Shown in pieces: positions 23,401 through 34,940 of a stretch of DNA of 64,000 nt. A program made the translations under genes and the position numbers. The number at the start of each line of letters is the position of its first letter. The first letter of the stretch is position 1. The notes beneath the pieces were generated by a model that worked only from the letters and a program-made list of their open reading frames with translations, did not search any database and was not told the DNA's origin. Location: contig NC_087062.1 of assembly GCF_963678635.1 (NCBI RefSeq), forward strand, positions 70,463,345-70,527,344, given 5' to 3'. Source of the DNA: Symsagittifera roscoffensis (lineage: Eukaryota; Xenacoelomorpha; Acoela; Convolutidae).

Positions 23401-26400
23401 TTGAGGCTTGGTAAATTTTGAGGATTCCAAGACCTCATGCAGCAAACAACAGCTCATGCAGCAGCAACCAATGAACAATTTGAAAACGTGCTTCAGATTC
23501 CAGAACAACATTGAAGCCCGAAATCAAGAGTTTTCTTTAAAATTATTGCATACTCCATTTCGCTCTTCACTTTGGGCTTCAATGATTTTTTCTGGAATCT
23601 GAAACCCGTCTTGAAATCCTCACTGGCTTCTGCTGCATGAGCTGTTGATTTTCCACTGTCTGAAAAGCCTTTATCTTGCTCCGTTGGTGTTAAGGAGGCT
23701 TTCGTGACATAGCACCGCTAGTAGAAGCAGTAACTGTAGACTCAACAAACTCGAGAAAAGTTGAGTGATCCGGCAACGAGCGTCTACGAATAGCGAGGTT
23801 CCCGAAGGATGTGTACTATTAGAGGTTGTTTTTGGTGGCCTTTCATTTAAGGTCGGTGGAATTGTTATTAAACCCTGAATTTATTGTATTCTAATTTCAA
23901 TTCATCTTTTTTTTTTCAAAAAAATCGCAATTCTTTCTTAAAGTAGGTGATTCTTCTATCTCATGTTTAGGCCATTTTACATGGTTATTAATAATATCTC
24001 TACATATTGAAAGATTCTGCATCCATTCTTTTTCTAGCAAAGTCTTTCTAATTCTTTTCTAATGAGTTATAACTTTTTTTCATTTTTTTTTAAAGTGCTT
24101 TTTTCCTCTTTTTAAAAGAAAAACACGCTCAAAATACTGATTCTGCGGATTTAGTTTTTTCTAAATAACAGCAACGTTTTACTTTTTAGTTTGAAAAGAT
24201 CTTATTTTTTTTGTCTTCGAAAGGTTACCTCAAAAATCCGCTATGTAAAATCCTGTGCTATATTATATGTTCTTTCTGGTTGAATTTTTCAACTTCAACT
24301 TCAAGAAACAGCACGTAATTTTTTATAAATTAAATTTTATTGATTTCAAATTGATTTTCTAGAAAAGCATTTCCAAGTTCCAGGTTTATTCGCTCTAATC
24401 AAACGAGCTTCAAATTATTTTTCTTGGTGTTTTAACTTTTTAGAAAATTCAGCACTTGATCGCTAGTCACGCTTGAAAATTAGAGCAAACCGGATTTAAA
24501 AAGACGTGAAAACCAAGACTGAAATGTTGAACGATATGCTGAAACATTCTATGCCCTAAACATTGAAACATGTGAAAAAACCAGACTGCTCACGAATTGC
24601 CACTGATCAGGCCAGAAACAACTTAAAAAAACTGTCAGTTTTTAAACCATAATCCGGGCTATTATGGGCGATTTTGAGGCTTGGTAAATATTGAGGATTC
24701 CAAGACCTCATGCAGCAAACAACAGCTCATGCAGCAGCAACCAATGAACAATTTGAAAACGTGCTTCAGATTCCAGAACAACATTGAAGCCCGAAATCAA
24801 GAGTTTTCTTTAAAATTATTGCATACTCCATTTCGCTCTTCACTTTGGGCTTCAATGATTTTTTCTGGAATCTGAAACCCGTCTTGAAATCCTCACTGGC
24901 TTCTGCTGCATGGGCTGTTGATTTTCCACTGTCTGAAAAGCCTTTATCTTGCTCCGTTGGTGTTAAGGAGGCTTTCGTGACATAGCACCGCGAGTAGAAG
25001 CAGTAACTGTAGACTCAACAAACTCGAAAAAAGTTGAGTGATCCGGCAACGAGCGTCTACGACTAGCGAGGTTTCGGAAGGATGTGTACTGTTAGAGGTT
25101 GTCTTTGGTGGCCTTTCATTTAAGGTCTGTGGAATTGTTATTAAAAACTGAAACTATTGTATTCTAATTTCAATTCATCTTTTTTTTTCCAAAAAAATCG
25201 TAAGTCTTTCTTAAAGTAGGTGATTCTTCTGTCCCATGTTTAGGCCATTTTACATGGTTATTAATAATATCTCTACATATTGAAAGATTCTGCATCAATT
25301 CTTTTTCTAGCAAAGTCTTTCTAATTATTTTTTAACCAAGACTGAAATGTTGAACCATATGCTGAAACATTCTATGCCCTAAACATTGAAACATGTGAAA
25401 AAACCAGACTGCTCACGAATTGCCACTGATCAGGCCAGAAACAACTTAAAAAAACTGTCAGTTTTTAAACCATAATCCGGGCTATTATGGGCGATTTTGA
25501 GGCTTGGTAAATTTTGAGGATTCCAAGACCTCATGCAGCAAACAACAGCTCATGCAGCAGCAACCAATGAACAATTTGAAAACGTGCTTCAGATTCCAGA
25601 ACAACATTGAAGCCCGAAATCAAGAGTTTTCTTTAAAATAATTGCATACTCCATTTCGCTCTTCACTTTGGGCTTCAATGATTTTTTCTGGAATCTGAAA
25701 CCCGTCTTGAAATCCTCACTGGCTTCTGCTGCATGAGCTGTTGATTTTCCACTGTCTGAAAAGCCTTTATCTTGCTCCGTTGCTGTTAAGGAGGCTTTCG
25801 TGACATAGCACCGCTAGTAGAAGCAGTAACTGTAGACTCAACAAACTCGAGAAAAGTTGAGTGATCCGGCAACGAGCGTCTACGACTAGCGAGGTTTCGG
25901 AAGGATGTGTACTGTTAGAGGTTGTCTTTGGTGGCCTTTCATTTAAGGTCTGTGGAATTGTTATTAAAAACTGAAACTATTGTATTCTAATTTCAATTCA
26001 TCTTTTTTTTCAAAAAAAATCGTAAGTCTTTCTTAAAGTAGGTGATTCTTCTGTCCCATGTTTAGGCCATTTTACATGGTTATTAATAATATCTCTATAT
26101 ATTGAAAGATTGTGCATCCATTCTTTTTCTAGCAAAGTCTTTCTAATTCTTTTCTAAAGAGTTATAACTTTTTTTCGTTTTTTTAAAGTGCTTTTTTCCT
26201 CTTTTTAAAAGAAAAACACGCTCAAAATACTGATTCTGCGGATTTAGTTTTTTCTAAATAACAGCAACGTTTTACTTTTTAGTTTGAAAAGATCTTATTT
26301 TTTGTCTTCGAAAGGTTACCTCAAAAATCCGCTATGTAAAATCCTGTGCTATATTATTATATGTTCTTTCTGGTTGAATTTTTCATTTTCAACTTCAAGA

Positions 26401-28026
26401 AACGGACACGTAACTTTTTTATAAATTAATTTTTACTGATTTCAAATTGATTTTCTAAAAAAAAGCATTTCGAAGTTCCAGGTTCATTCGCTCTAATCAA
26501 ACGAGCTTCAAAGTATTTTTCTTGGTCTTTAAACTTTTTACAAAATTCAGCACTTGATCGCTAGTCACGCTTGAAAATTAGAGCAAACCGGATTTAAAGA
26601 CGTGAAAACCAAGACTGAAATGTTGAATGATATGCTGAAACATTCTATGCCCTAAACATTGAAACATGAGAAAAAGCCATACTGCTCAGGAAATGCCACT
26701 GATCAGGTCAGAAACAACTTTAAAAAACTGTCAGTATTTAAATCATAATCCGGGCTATTATGGGCGATTTTGAGGCTTGGTAAATATTGGTGATTCCAAG
26801 ACCTCATGCAGCAAACAACAGCTCATGCAGCAGCAACCAATGAACAATTTGAAAACGTGCTTCAGATTCCAGAACAACATTGAAGCCCGAAATCAAGAGT
26901 TTTCTTTAAAATTATTGCATACTCCATTTCGCTCTTCACTTTGGGCTTCAATGTTTTTTTTCTGGAATCTGAAACCCGTCTTGAAATTGTTCAATGGCTT
27001 CTGCTGCATGAGCTGTTGATTTTCCACTGTCTGAAAAGCCTCTATCTTGCTCCGTTGGTGTTAAGGAGGCTTTCGTGACATAGCACCGCTAGTAGAAGCA
27101 GTAACTGTAGACTCAACAAACTCGAGAAAAGTTGAGCGATCCGGCAACGAGCGTCTACGACTAGCGAGGTTTCCGAAGGATGTGTACTGTTAGAGGTTGT
27201 TTTTGGTGGCCTTTCATTTAAGGTCTGTGGAATTGTTAATAAACCCTGAATTTATTGTATTCTAATTTCAATTCATCTTTTTTTTTTCAAAAAATCGCAA
27301 TTCTTTCTTAAAGTAGGTGATTCTTCTGTCCCATGTTTAGGCCATTTTTACATGGTTATTAAAGATATCTCTACATATTGAAAGATTCTGCATCCATTCT
27401 TTTTCTAGCAAAGTCTTTCTAATTCTTTTCTAAAGAGTTACAACTTTTTTTCGTTTTTTTAAGTGCTTTTTTCCTCTTTTTAAAAGAAAAACACGCTCAA
27501 AATACTGATTCTGCGGATTTAGTTTTTTCTAAATAACAGTAACGTTTTACTTTTTAGTTAGAAAAAATCTTATTTTTTGTCTTCAAAAGGTTACCTCAAA
27601 AATCCGCTATGTAAAATCCTGTGCTTTATATGTTCTTTTCTAGCTGAATTTTTCAACTTCATTTTTCAAAAAAACAAAGAAACGGAACAGCAATTTTTTT
27701 AAAAATTAATTTTTATTGATTTCAAATTGATTTTCTAAGGTTCATTCGCTCTACTCAAACGAGCTTTAAAATATTTTTCTTGGTGTTTTAGCTTTTTAGA
27801 AAATTCAGCACTTGATCGCTAGTCACGCTTGAAAATTAGAGCAAACCGGATTTAAAAAGACGTGAAAACCAAGACTGAAATGTTGAACGATATGCTGAAA
27901 CATTCTATGCCCTAAACATTGAAACATGAGAAAAAGCCATACTGCTCAGGAAATGCCACTGATCAGGTCAGAAACAACTGTCAGTATTTAAACCATAATC
28001 CGGGCTATTATGGGCGATTTTGAGGC
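20488..28026 (+). repeat. Higher-order repeat of ~4194 bp (short/long monomer quartet)
   Basis: Here short and long monomers alternate (dimer 2096-2097 bp), and rare variants recur two dimers apart. CATGGGCTGTTGATT is at ~20717 and ~24910; CACCGCGAGTAG at ~20794 and ~24987; an ACTCGAAAAAAG variant at ~20830 and ~25023; ATATATTGAAAGATTGTG at ~21903 and ~26097; TTTTTCATTTTCAAC at ~22186 and ~26380. Anchors at 20488/24681 and 22582/26777 are 4193 and 4195 bp apart. This marks a recent four-monomer duplication. Confidence 0.85.
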
Positions 28027-29334
28027 TTGGTAAATATTGGTGATTCCATGACCTCAGGCAGCAAACAACAGCTCATGCAGCAGCAACCAATGAACAATTT
28101 GAAAACGTGCTTCAGATTCCAGAACAACATTGAAGCCCGAAATCAAGAGTTTTCTTTAAAATTATTGCATACTCCATTTCGATCTTCACTTTGGGCTTCA
28201 ATGTTTTTTTTTGGAATCTGAAACCCGTCTTGAAATTGTTCACTGGCTTCTGATGCATGAACAGTTGATTTTCCACTGTCTGAAAAGCGTTTATATTGCT
28301 CCGTTGGTGTTAAGGAGGCTTTCGTGACATAGCACCGCTAGTAGAAGCAGTAACTGTAGACTCAACAAACTCGAGAAAAATTGAGTGATCCGGCAACGAG
28401 CGTCTACGACTAGCGAGGTTTCGGAAGGATGTGTACTGCTGGAGGTTGTCTTTGGTGGCCTTTCGTTTAAGGTCTGAGGAATTGTTAGTAAAAACTGAAT
28501 TTATTGTATTCTAATTTCAATTCATCTTTTTTTTTCTTTCAAAAAATCGTAATTCTTTCTTAAAGTAGTTGATTCTTCTGTCCCATGTTTAGGCCATTTT
28601 TACATGGTTATTAATGATATCTCTACCTGTTGAAAGATTCTGCATTAATTCTTTTTCTAGCAAAGTCATTCTAATTCTTTTCTAAAGAGTTCTAACTTTT
28701 TCTCGTTTTTTTAAAAGTGCTTTTTTCCTCTTTTTAAAAGAAAAACACGCTCAAAATACTGATTCTGCGGATTTAGTTTTTTCTAAATAACAGCAACGTT
28801 TTACTTTTCAGTTAGAAAAGATCTTATTTTTTCTCTTCAAAAGATTACCTCAAAAATCCGCTATGTAAAACCCTGTGCTATATTATATGTTCTTTTCTAG
28901 CTGAATTTTTCAACTTCATTTTTCAAAAACAAAGAAACGGAACAGCAATTTTTCAAAAAATTATTTTTTATTGATTTCAAATTGATTTTCTAAGGTTCAT
29001 TCGCTCTACTCAAACGAGCTTTAAAATATTTTTCTTGGTGTTTTAGCTTTTTAGAAAATTCAGCACTTGATCGCTAGTCACGCTTGAAAATTAGAGCAAA
29101 CCGGATTTAAAAAGACGTGAAAACCAAGACTGAAATGTTGAACGATATGCTGAAACATTCTATGCCCTAAAAATTGAAACATGAGAAAACGCCAGACTGC
29201 TCAGGAATTGCCACTAATCAGGCCAGAAACAACTTTAAAAAAACGGTCAGTTTTTAAACCATAATCCGGGCTATTATGGGCGTTTATTTTGAGGCTTGGT
29301 AAATCTTTGGGATTCCAAGACCTCATGCAGCAAC

Positions 29335-29533
29335 CAGCAGCTCATGCAGCAGCAACCAATGAACAATTTGAAAACGGGCTTCAGATTCCAGAACAACATT
29401 GAAGCCCGAAATCAAGAGTTTTATTCAAAATTATTGCATACTCCATTTCGCTCTTCACTTTGGGCTTCAATTTTTTTTGGAATCTGAAACCCGTCTTGAA
29501 ATTGTTCACTAGCTACTGCTGCATGAGCTGTTG
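29335..29533 (+). repeat. Long hairpin core of the satellite monomer (example copy)
   Basis: The left arm 29335-29407 and right arm 29462-29533 are reverse complements at about 85% over ~72 nt, with a ~54-nt loop. The same arms occur in every full monomer, for instance 10375-10446 with 10502-10575. Key pairings: CTCATGCAGCAG with CTGCTGCATGAG, and TTCAGATTCCAGAA with TTCTGGAATCTGAA. Most of the short open frame seen in each monomer (opening with TTG) lies in this palindrome. Confidence 0.85.
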
Positions 29534-30624
29534 ATTGCCCGCTGTCTGAAAAGCCTTCATCTTGCTCCGTTGGTGTTAAGGAGGCTTTCGTGACATGGCA
29601 CCGCTAGTAGAAGCAGTAACTGTAGCCGCAATAAACTCAAGAAAGTTGAGTGAACCGGCTACGAGCGCCTACGACTAGCGAGGTTTCGGAAGGATGTGTA
29701 TTGTTACAGGTTGTCTAAGGAGGCGTTTTGTTTAAAGTCGGTGGAATTAAGATTATAAATGCAATTTTATATTCAAATTTCAATTCATCTACTTTTTTCC
29801 CAAAAAATCTTAAAATCTTTAATTAGTTGATTGCTCTCCCATATTTACGCCACTTTTTCATGTCCCTTAATGCTATCTCTACATGTTGAAGCCTTCCACA
29901 TCAAATCTTTTTCTAGCAAAGTCTTTCTAAGATTTTAAAAAGAGCTTCAACTGTTTTATGATTTTGTTTAAAAGTGCTTTTTCCTTTTTTTAATAAAGAG
30001 GATCAAGCTCAAAAAAATTAATTCTGGGTATTTAGTTTTTTTTCTTCTTTTTCTAAATAAAACTTCAACCGTTTCCTCTCTAATTAAAAACGATCTCATT
30101 TTTTCCTGAAAAAAATGTTTCCTGCAAACTCCGGTGTATAATGTTCTCTCTTAATAGAACTTTTCGAAGTCATTCTTCAAAATCAAGGAAACGAATCTGT
30201 AAATTTTTTTTTTAATTCTTTTCGAAGTTCCACGTTCATTTGCTTTAATCAAAAAAGTTTAAGATTATTTTTCTTCATATATTGTTTTTTTAAATAAAAT
30301 TCAGCACTTGATTGCTAGTCACACTTGAAAATCAGAACAAACCGGATTTGATAAAAATGAACTAAAAACCAAGACTGATTTATTGAATAATAGGGTGAAA
30401 TTTTCTTTGCCTTAAACATTGAAACAAATGAAAAGGGCATACTCCTCACGAATTGTTACTGCTCAGGACAGGAAAAAATATGCAGATCGTTGCAATCCCC
30501 TTAAATAAATGGCAGACTTCGATCAGAAGCTCCAAACTCGAATCCTGTAAAAAACCAAATTGATTTAACATAAGTTAATCGCTAATTGTATTTTTGATTT
30601 AAGAGGGGATGGTAAATTAGAAAA

Positions 30625-31341
30625 TTATTCATCGGATAACTCGTCATCTTCAATCTCAAAGTCTTCGTCATCTTGAAATAAAGACTCATTTATTTCCATT
30701 GTACCAACCGCTGTTTCCAAAAACTCTAAGTCAGAACTATCCATTTTAGCATCTTGTAAGAATAGCTGCTTTCCAGTCATTTTTATCGCAGTCTTATCGT
30801 CGACAATTGTCTTCATTACCGTCGATTTCGTGATTTTGATTTCCTCGTCAAATTTCGCTTTCCATTCTAAAAACGTCTGAACTGTTACTGGTGTTCCAAT
30901 AAGTCTTTTCAACTCAATTTCTTCTGCTTCCTTTTTCTTACGATCAGCTTCTGCTTCTTTCGATTTCAGTTTATTTTCGGAAAGAGATGTTAGCGTACTC
31001 TGTATTTCTGAGCAAATTGCGAAAACCATCGACATACCAATATTATCTTCTATGAGCTGCTTTACGACTGAATGCACGCTATCTAACTCTAAATCATCTA
31101 ATCCGATTATGTCGATAAAAGAATACTCAGGTTCAACTTCGGGATATACTTCAGGAAGTCTAGCAAGAAACGTTAGCCCTGTTTCAAATTCAGTTGGATC
31201 ATCTTCTGGTCCACAATCAACTGGCTGAGACGCAAGAATAACTTTAAATTTGAAGGGCGCACTATCCTCTATCAGTTCAAACTCTTCAGGATATATGGAG
31301 CGAAGTGCATCAATTTCAATTTCTTGCTCCTCGATACTCAT
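30625..31341 (-). CDS. RWDD1: RWD domain-containing protein, RWDD1/Gir2-like (DRG-binding)
   Basis: A 238-residue single-exon gene with an ATG at 31341. An RWD domain occupies about residues 1-115: the N-terminal EIDALRSIYPEEF and the YPEVEPEY signature (conserved YP..xP) are visible. A charged helical linker follows (about 122-145, KSKEAEADRKKKEAEE), then the conserved C-terminal block with TVQTFLEWKAKFDEE and MTGKQLFLQD (about 151-195), and a very acidic tail (DDEDFEIEDDELSDE). RWDD1 and yeast Gir2 bind the translation-associated GTPase DRG2/Rbg2 and are acidic and flexible; that role is inferred from the family. Length matches the family (about 240). The frame is intact. It is the only apparently functional host gene between the satellite and the retroelements. 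Confidence 0.9.
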   Translation of the reverse strand: MSIEEQEIEIDALRSIYPEEFELIEDSAPFKFKVILASQPVDCGPEDDPTEFETGLTFLARLPEVYPEVEPEYSFIDIIGLDDLELDSVHSVVKQLIEDNIGMSMVFAICSEIQSTLTSLSENKLKSKEAEADRKKKEAEEIELKRLIGTPVTVQTFLEWKAKFDEEIKITKSTVMKTIVDDKTAIKMTGKQLFLQDAKMDSSDLEFLETAVGTMEINESLFQDDEDFEIEDDELSDE

Positions 31342-32494
31342 TTTGAAATCATTTCAAAATCTCAAATAGATTGACTTATAGTTACTTATTTTAAAAATGG
31401 TTGAACACTTCGCGATAGCTAGAAAGTGACTGTATCGTATGAAAATTGAATTCATGATGATTAAGTTACTACTGCGGGTAACTGAAATGAATAATTTATG
31501 GGAAAAATAACATGCGTTTTTAATTAGGTGTGCCATTCCGCCGGATTGGCACAGCGTAACCTTCCGGCACAACACGAAAATAGCATTAGAGGCCTTAGTG
31601 ATTGAAAACTGTTGAAAAGGAGGCTAGAATATTCTGGAATTTTTAAATTTAAAATTTTGGATTGGCGAAGAATTATTTCTGATAAATACGAAAAATGGCC
31701 ACTTTTGACTGAAAAGTGACGAAAAACAGAACAACCGATCTTGTGAAAAACAGTCGAACGAACTAAAACACGAAGCCTCTTATCGTGACGATCACGCACG
31801 ATAAGAAACTTAGCGGAAGGAATTAGCCAGAGAGGAGGCTTCAGTGGGGAAGAAATAAAGAGCAGTGCCCTCCAGTGCCACGAATTGGGATTAATAACGA
31901 CGTTATTACAGAGAAAGCACGGAATCGGAGGCTCGGCCCCTCAGAGACAATATATGGTGAAGGGCTGTAAAGAACTGACTTTTTAGCTACTCTGATGTCA
32001 TAAACCTTTGAATTAATACCGGGATTATTTGATATTTTAGAATCTCCAATGGATTTAACATACAACTGTCACCAAAAACATAGTAAAGTAGGATATTGGA
32101 GCAGTGTTTTGATAGCAATCATGTAGTCGGAGGATCCGAGACCCAGCTATGTGGTTGTATTCGCATGTAAACGGAAGCTGATTAAAAGTTGTTTGGATGA
32201 TTGCCTAAAAATAGTAACTTTTTATCTAGCCCAAAAGCTATATGCAGATTCAGCATATTCGAGTTTTTTAGCAGCGAACCTTCCGAATTGGCGATTTTGA
32301 AAGAATAAGAGTGTTATTGGAACGATTGGCCAAATGGTGAGGGTCAAGATATTCTGGTGTTATGAAATTTTAAAAATTCGAAGTATGACGTCATATTTCT
32401 GAGAAACGTCAGAAACGGCCATTTTGGAAGAAAGTCGAAGAAAAACACAACAACAGTAGTTGCGATAGCGATAACAACGGAAATTGTATTGAGA
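31342..32494. other. Intergenic region with a diverged repeat pair
   Basis: Segments near 31622-31760 and 32344-32470 resemble each other: ATATTCTGG..., then TTTCTGA-AAA, then GGCCA-TTTTG, then GAAAAACA-AACAAC. The second copy is where the giant LTR element inserted, so the target was itself repetitive DNA. A segment at 32130-32160 (GAGACCCAGCTATG) resembles 55850-55870 (GAGACCCAGCCATG). No gene was recognised. Confidence 0.45.
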
Positions 32495-32500
32495 AACAAC

Positions 32501-33404
32501 TGTAACATTCGTCTACTGTAGTCACACATGAGGCTTAAGAAAATAGGCCCTATAACCATTGGCTCAAGAGTCAGGGACACTATCTCTTGTGTTTTTCTAC
32601 CTCAAATCAGTCGGAGCCAATTCGGTTCGCTTGTGACATGAGACTACGACCCGTTACAGCTTAAAGGCTACTACCAAAAAATCCCCCCACTCTAGAAATA
32701 AGAACGTCCCCATACTTAGGCCTCTAGATACCCAAAATACATGAACGCCGTTAAAAACCGGGTCGGAACAATCCGTTAAGTCACTTTTTATTAGACAGTG
32801 GAACTTTGATCCATTTCAGATTCATCAACCTAAAACTCGCCTTACCTCAACATAACAATCATAAAACACACTCTAGAAATTTAAATTGAAGACTCACATT
32901 GTAGCACGCTCAAGAACTGGGAGTAATTAAGTCGGTAATCAACTCGAGAATTAAATAATGTAACTAAATGAGTTTAATGTTAATCAGTTTCAACAACAGG
33001 AACAAGTTTGAACTCTAGAGTATGGTTTCTCGTGAACCATTGGGACACTCAAGCTGTCCACTTTTCCATCGAAGGTTCACTCTAGTCCAGTTTGAATAAT
33101 AATCCAGTCGAGCAATAATAGTCCAGTTCTCGGGAATATGCTTCCTTCTGTTTCAGATAGGACAGCTCTACTCTAGTTTTTTTGTGACGGAAATTGCGAA
33201 TGGCAATTTCCTACTGCTTTATCTGGCAACTTTCCCGCGATTGTTACTCGATCGTTCTGATTTCTCTTTTTCGGTTTTCAGTTATCGCAAGAAAATCGTG
33301 CATGACAGGCTCTATTCGAATTTTTGAAAAATCAAATTTCACTCCAAAATTAAGCGTTGTTGTTTTTTTCAAGGTCAAACTTCCAAATATGACCGACTGG
33401 CACA
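32501..33404 (-). repeat. 3' LTR of the giant element
   Basis: On the plus strand it reads TGTAACATTCG...GACTGGCACA, giving TG...CA ends in both orientations. It is nearly collinear with 54566-55457, apart from an indel near 32930-32960. It is followed in the target by nothing of the element and preceded (on the sense strand) by a short GGGG-containing purine-rich stretch at 33405-33415, a weak polypurine tract candidate. Confidence 0.92.
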
Positions 33405-34940
33405 TACACCCCGGACTCAAGATCGATGTCCTCATCGTGTGTTGTCATCCGCCAGTGAGTCCCAGAGAACCGAGTGTTGCTCAAGATACAGTGCCAGTGG
33501 TCATTTACAGAAGTTTGCATCGGACTTAAGTTTATCTACCTTCCAAAATTCACCACCATATAAAATTTCCACACTATCGCTAAACAGCAATCAAAATCTG
33601 CATACACCTGCACCCATGAATTCCCGCTTTTTAAGCTGGTAATTTTAAAATTTCTTTTGTCCTATTCAGTCAGGAAATTGTCATGCATCAATTTGACTCA
33701 TATAATAGATCTATCATATTAATAACGATATTTTATTCATCTAAAATTTCTTTTTTAGTGAACCCAGATTTCATCCAAGTTCACTCTCAAGCCCCCTCCC
33801 TCTCAAGACTCAAGACTCTAGAATTTCCTTTCGAGCCACTGGCTCACCTCGTGTTCTTCGCCTTCGAGGTACCCGATACCGGTGTTCTTGGCACTGTAAT
33901 TTGTTCCAACAGTGCCTCTTCGTCATCGGAGCTGATCACAATGTCCTCCCAGGCGTTCAACTGTTCATAGGATCGCATCCACTCCCTCTGCTCTTGCAAC
34001 TTCTTCGATTGATTTGGTAGGCTCTTCACCTTCGACTCTCGGTTCAAACAGAAGGAGTTGTGAAGACTCATGCTTACATTCCTCGCCAGGTAGTAGTTTC
34101 CCGCAATTGTTAATTCGGTCGTTCTGATTTTTGACTTTTGCGTTTTAAGTTGGTTCGAGAAAACTGAGCATGACAGGCTCCATTCGAAATTTTTAAAATT
34201 AAAACTTCACTCCAAAATTACGTGTTTCTCAAGGTCAAGCCTCCAGACATGACCGACCGGCACATACTCCCCGGACTCGAGATCGATGTCCTCATCGTGT
34301 GTTGTCATCCGCCAGTGAGTCCCAGAAAACCAAGTGTTGCTCAAGGTACAGTGCCAGTGGTCATTTACAGAAGTTTGCAGCACACTTAAGCTTATCTACA
34401 CCCCAAAATTCACGGCCATGTAAAATTTTCACACTATCGCTAAATAGCAATCAAAATCTGCACACACCTGCACACTTGAATTCTCGCTTTTCAAGCCAAT
34501 TATTTAAAATTTCTTTTGTCCCATTCAATCAGGAAATTGTCATGCAGCATTTTGATTTATATAGTAAATATAACATATTAATAACAATATCAGATTCGTT
34601 AAAATTTCTTTTTCGTGAACCCAGGTTTCATCCGGATTCACACTCAAGCCCCCCTTCCCTCTCAAGACTGAAGATCTCTTCGAACCATCCGCTCATTTCG
34701 CACTCTTCGCCTTGGAGGTGCCGCACCCTGAGGTACTAGATACAGCAAACTGTTTCAACAGTTCTTCATCATCGGAGCTAATCACGATCTCCTCCCAAGC
34801 TTTCAGCTGTTCATAGGATTGCATCCATTCCCTTTTCTCCTGCAACCTCTTTGCCTGGTTGGGTAGTGCCTTCACCCTTAGATTCCCGGTTCAAACAAAA
34901 GGAGTTGTGCAGGCTCAGGCTCACGTTCTTCGCCAAGTCC
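33230..34940 (-). repeat. ~860-bp tandem duplication of the element's 3' end, including part of U3
   Basis: 33230-34095 and 34096-34940 are tandem copies. Each holds ~170 bp matching the sense-start of the LTR (33230-33404; 34096-34264), then the 3' internal tail (33405-34095; 34265-34940). Both tails encode an ISSDDEE-containing C-terminus. So in sense order the element ends: ORF4 tail, U3 fragment, second tail, complete 3' LTR. The tail in 33844-34071 keeps the frame that is broken in the ORF4-attached copy. Confidence 0.9.
33844..34071 (-). pseudogene. Duplicated C-terminal fragment of ORF4
   Basis: About 75 codons corresponding to the end of ORF4: LHNSFCLNRES, then LQEQREWMRSYEQL-AWE, then ISSDDEEALLEQ. 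It is detached from the rest of ORF4 by the U3 fragment at 34096-34264, so it has no start of its own. It is nevertheless useful because it shows the undisturbed reading frame at the point where the attached copy has an extra G. Confidence 0.8.

Larger units (their letters stand above)
8836..30480 (+). repeat. ~21.6-kb tandem satellite array, two monomer length classes
   Basis: A common core (GAGGCTTGGTAAAT anchor) recurs at 10336, 11157, 12381, 13650, 15068, 15887, 16706, 17989, 19218, 20488, 21311, 22582, 23408, 24681, 25504, 26777, 28027 and 29296. Spacings are either about 820 bp (819-826) or about 1225-1285 bp, plus one of 1418 bp. Long monomers differ by an extra ~450-bp block (from AAAGAGTTCTAAC to ACCGGATTTAAA-GACGTG). 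Monomer parts shared by all include the CGAGCGTCTACGACTAGCGAGG segment and GTCCCATGTTTAGGCC. The edges (8836-9900, 29600-30480) are clearly diverged while central copies are nearly identical, as expected from unequal exchange. The 1418-bp spacing (around 14450-14530) contains a chimeric partial unit. Confidence 0.97.

Noticed and set aside
10336-29487. 64-106-codon frames repeated in every satellite monomer
   Set aside because: They open with TTG, differ in length through indels, have non-synonymous changes freely and lie mostly in the hairpin; similarity is due to repeat amplification.
31354-32580. Minus-strand frames of 70-90 codons between RWDD1 and the LTR
   Set aside because: No domain, AT-driven composition, and they overlap a repeat pair.
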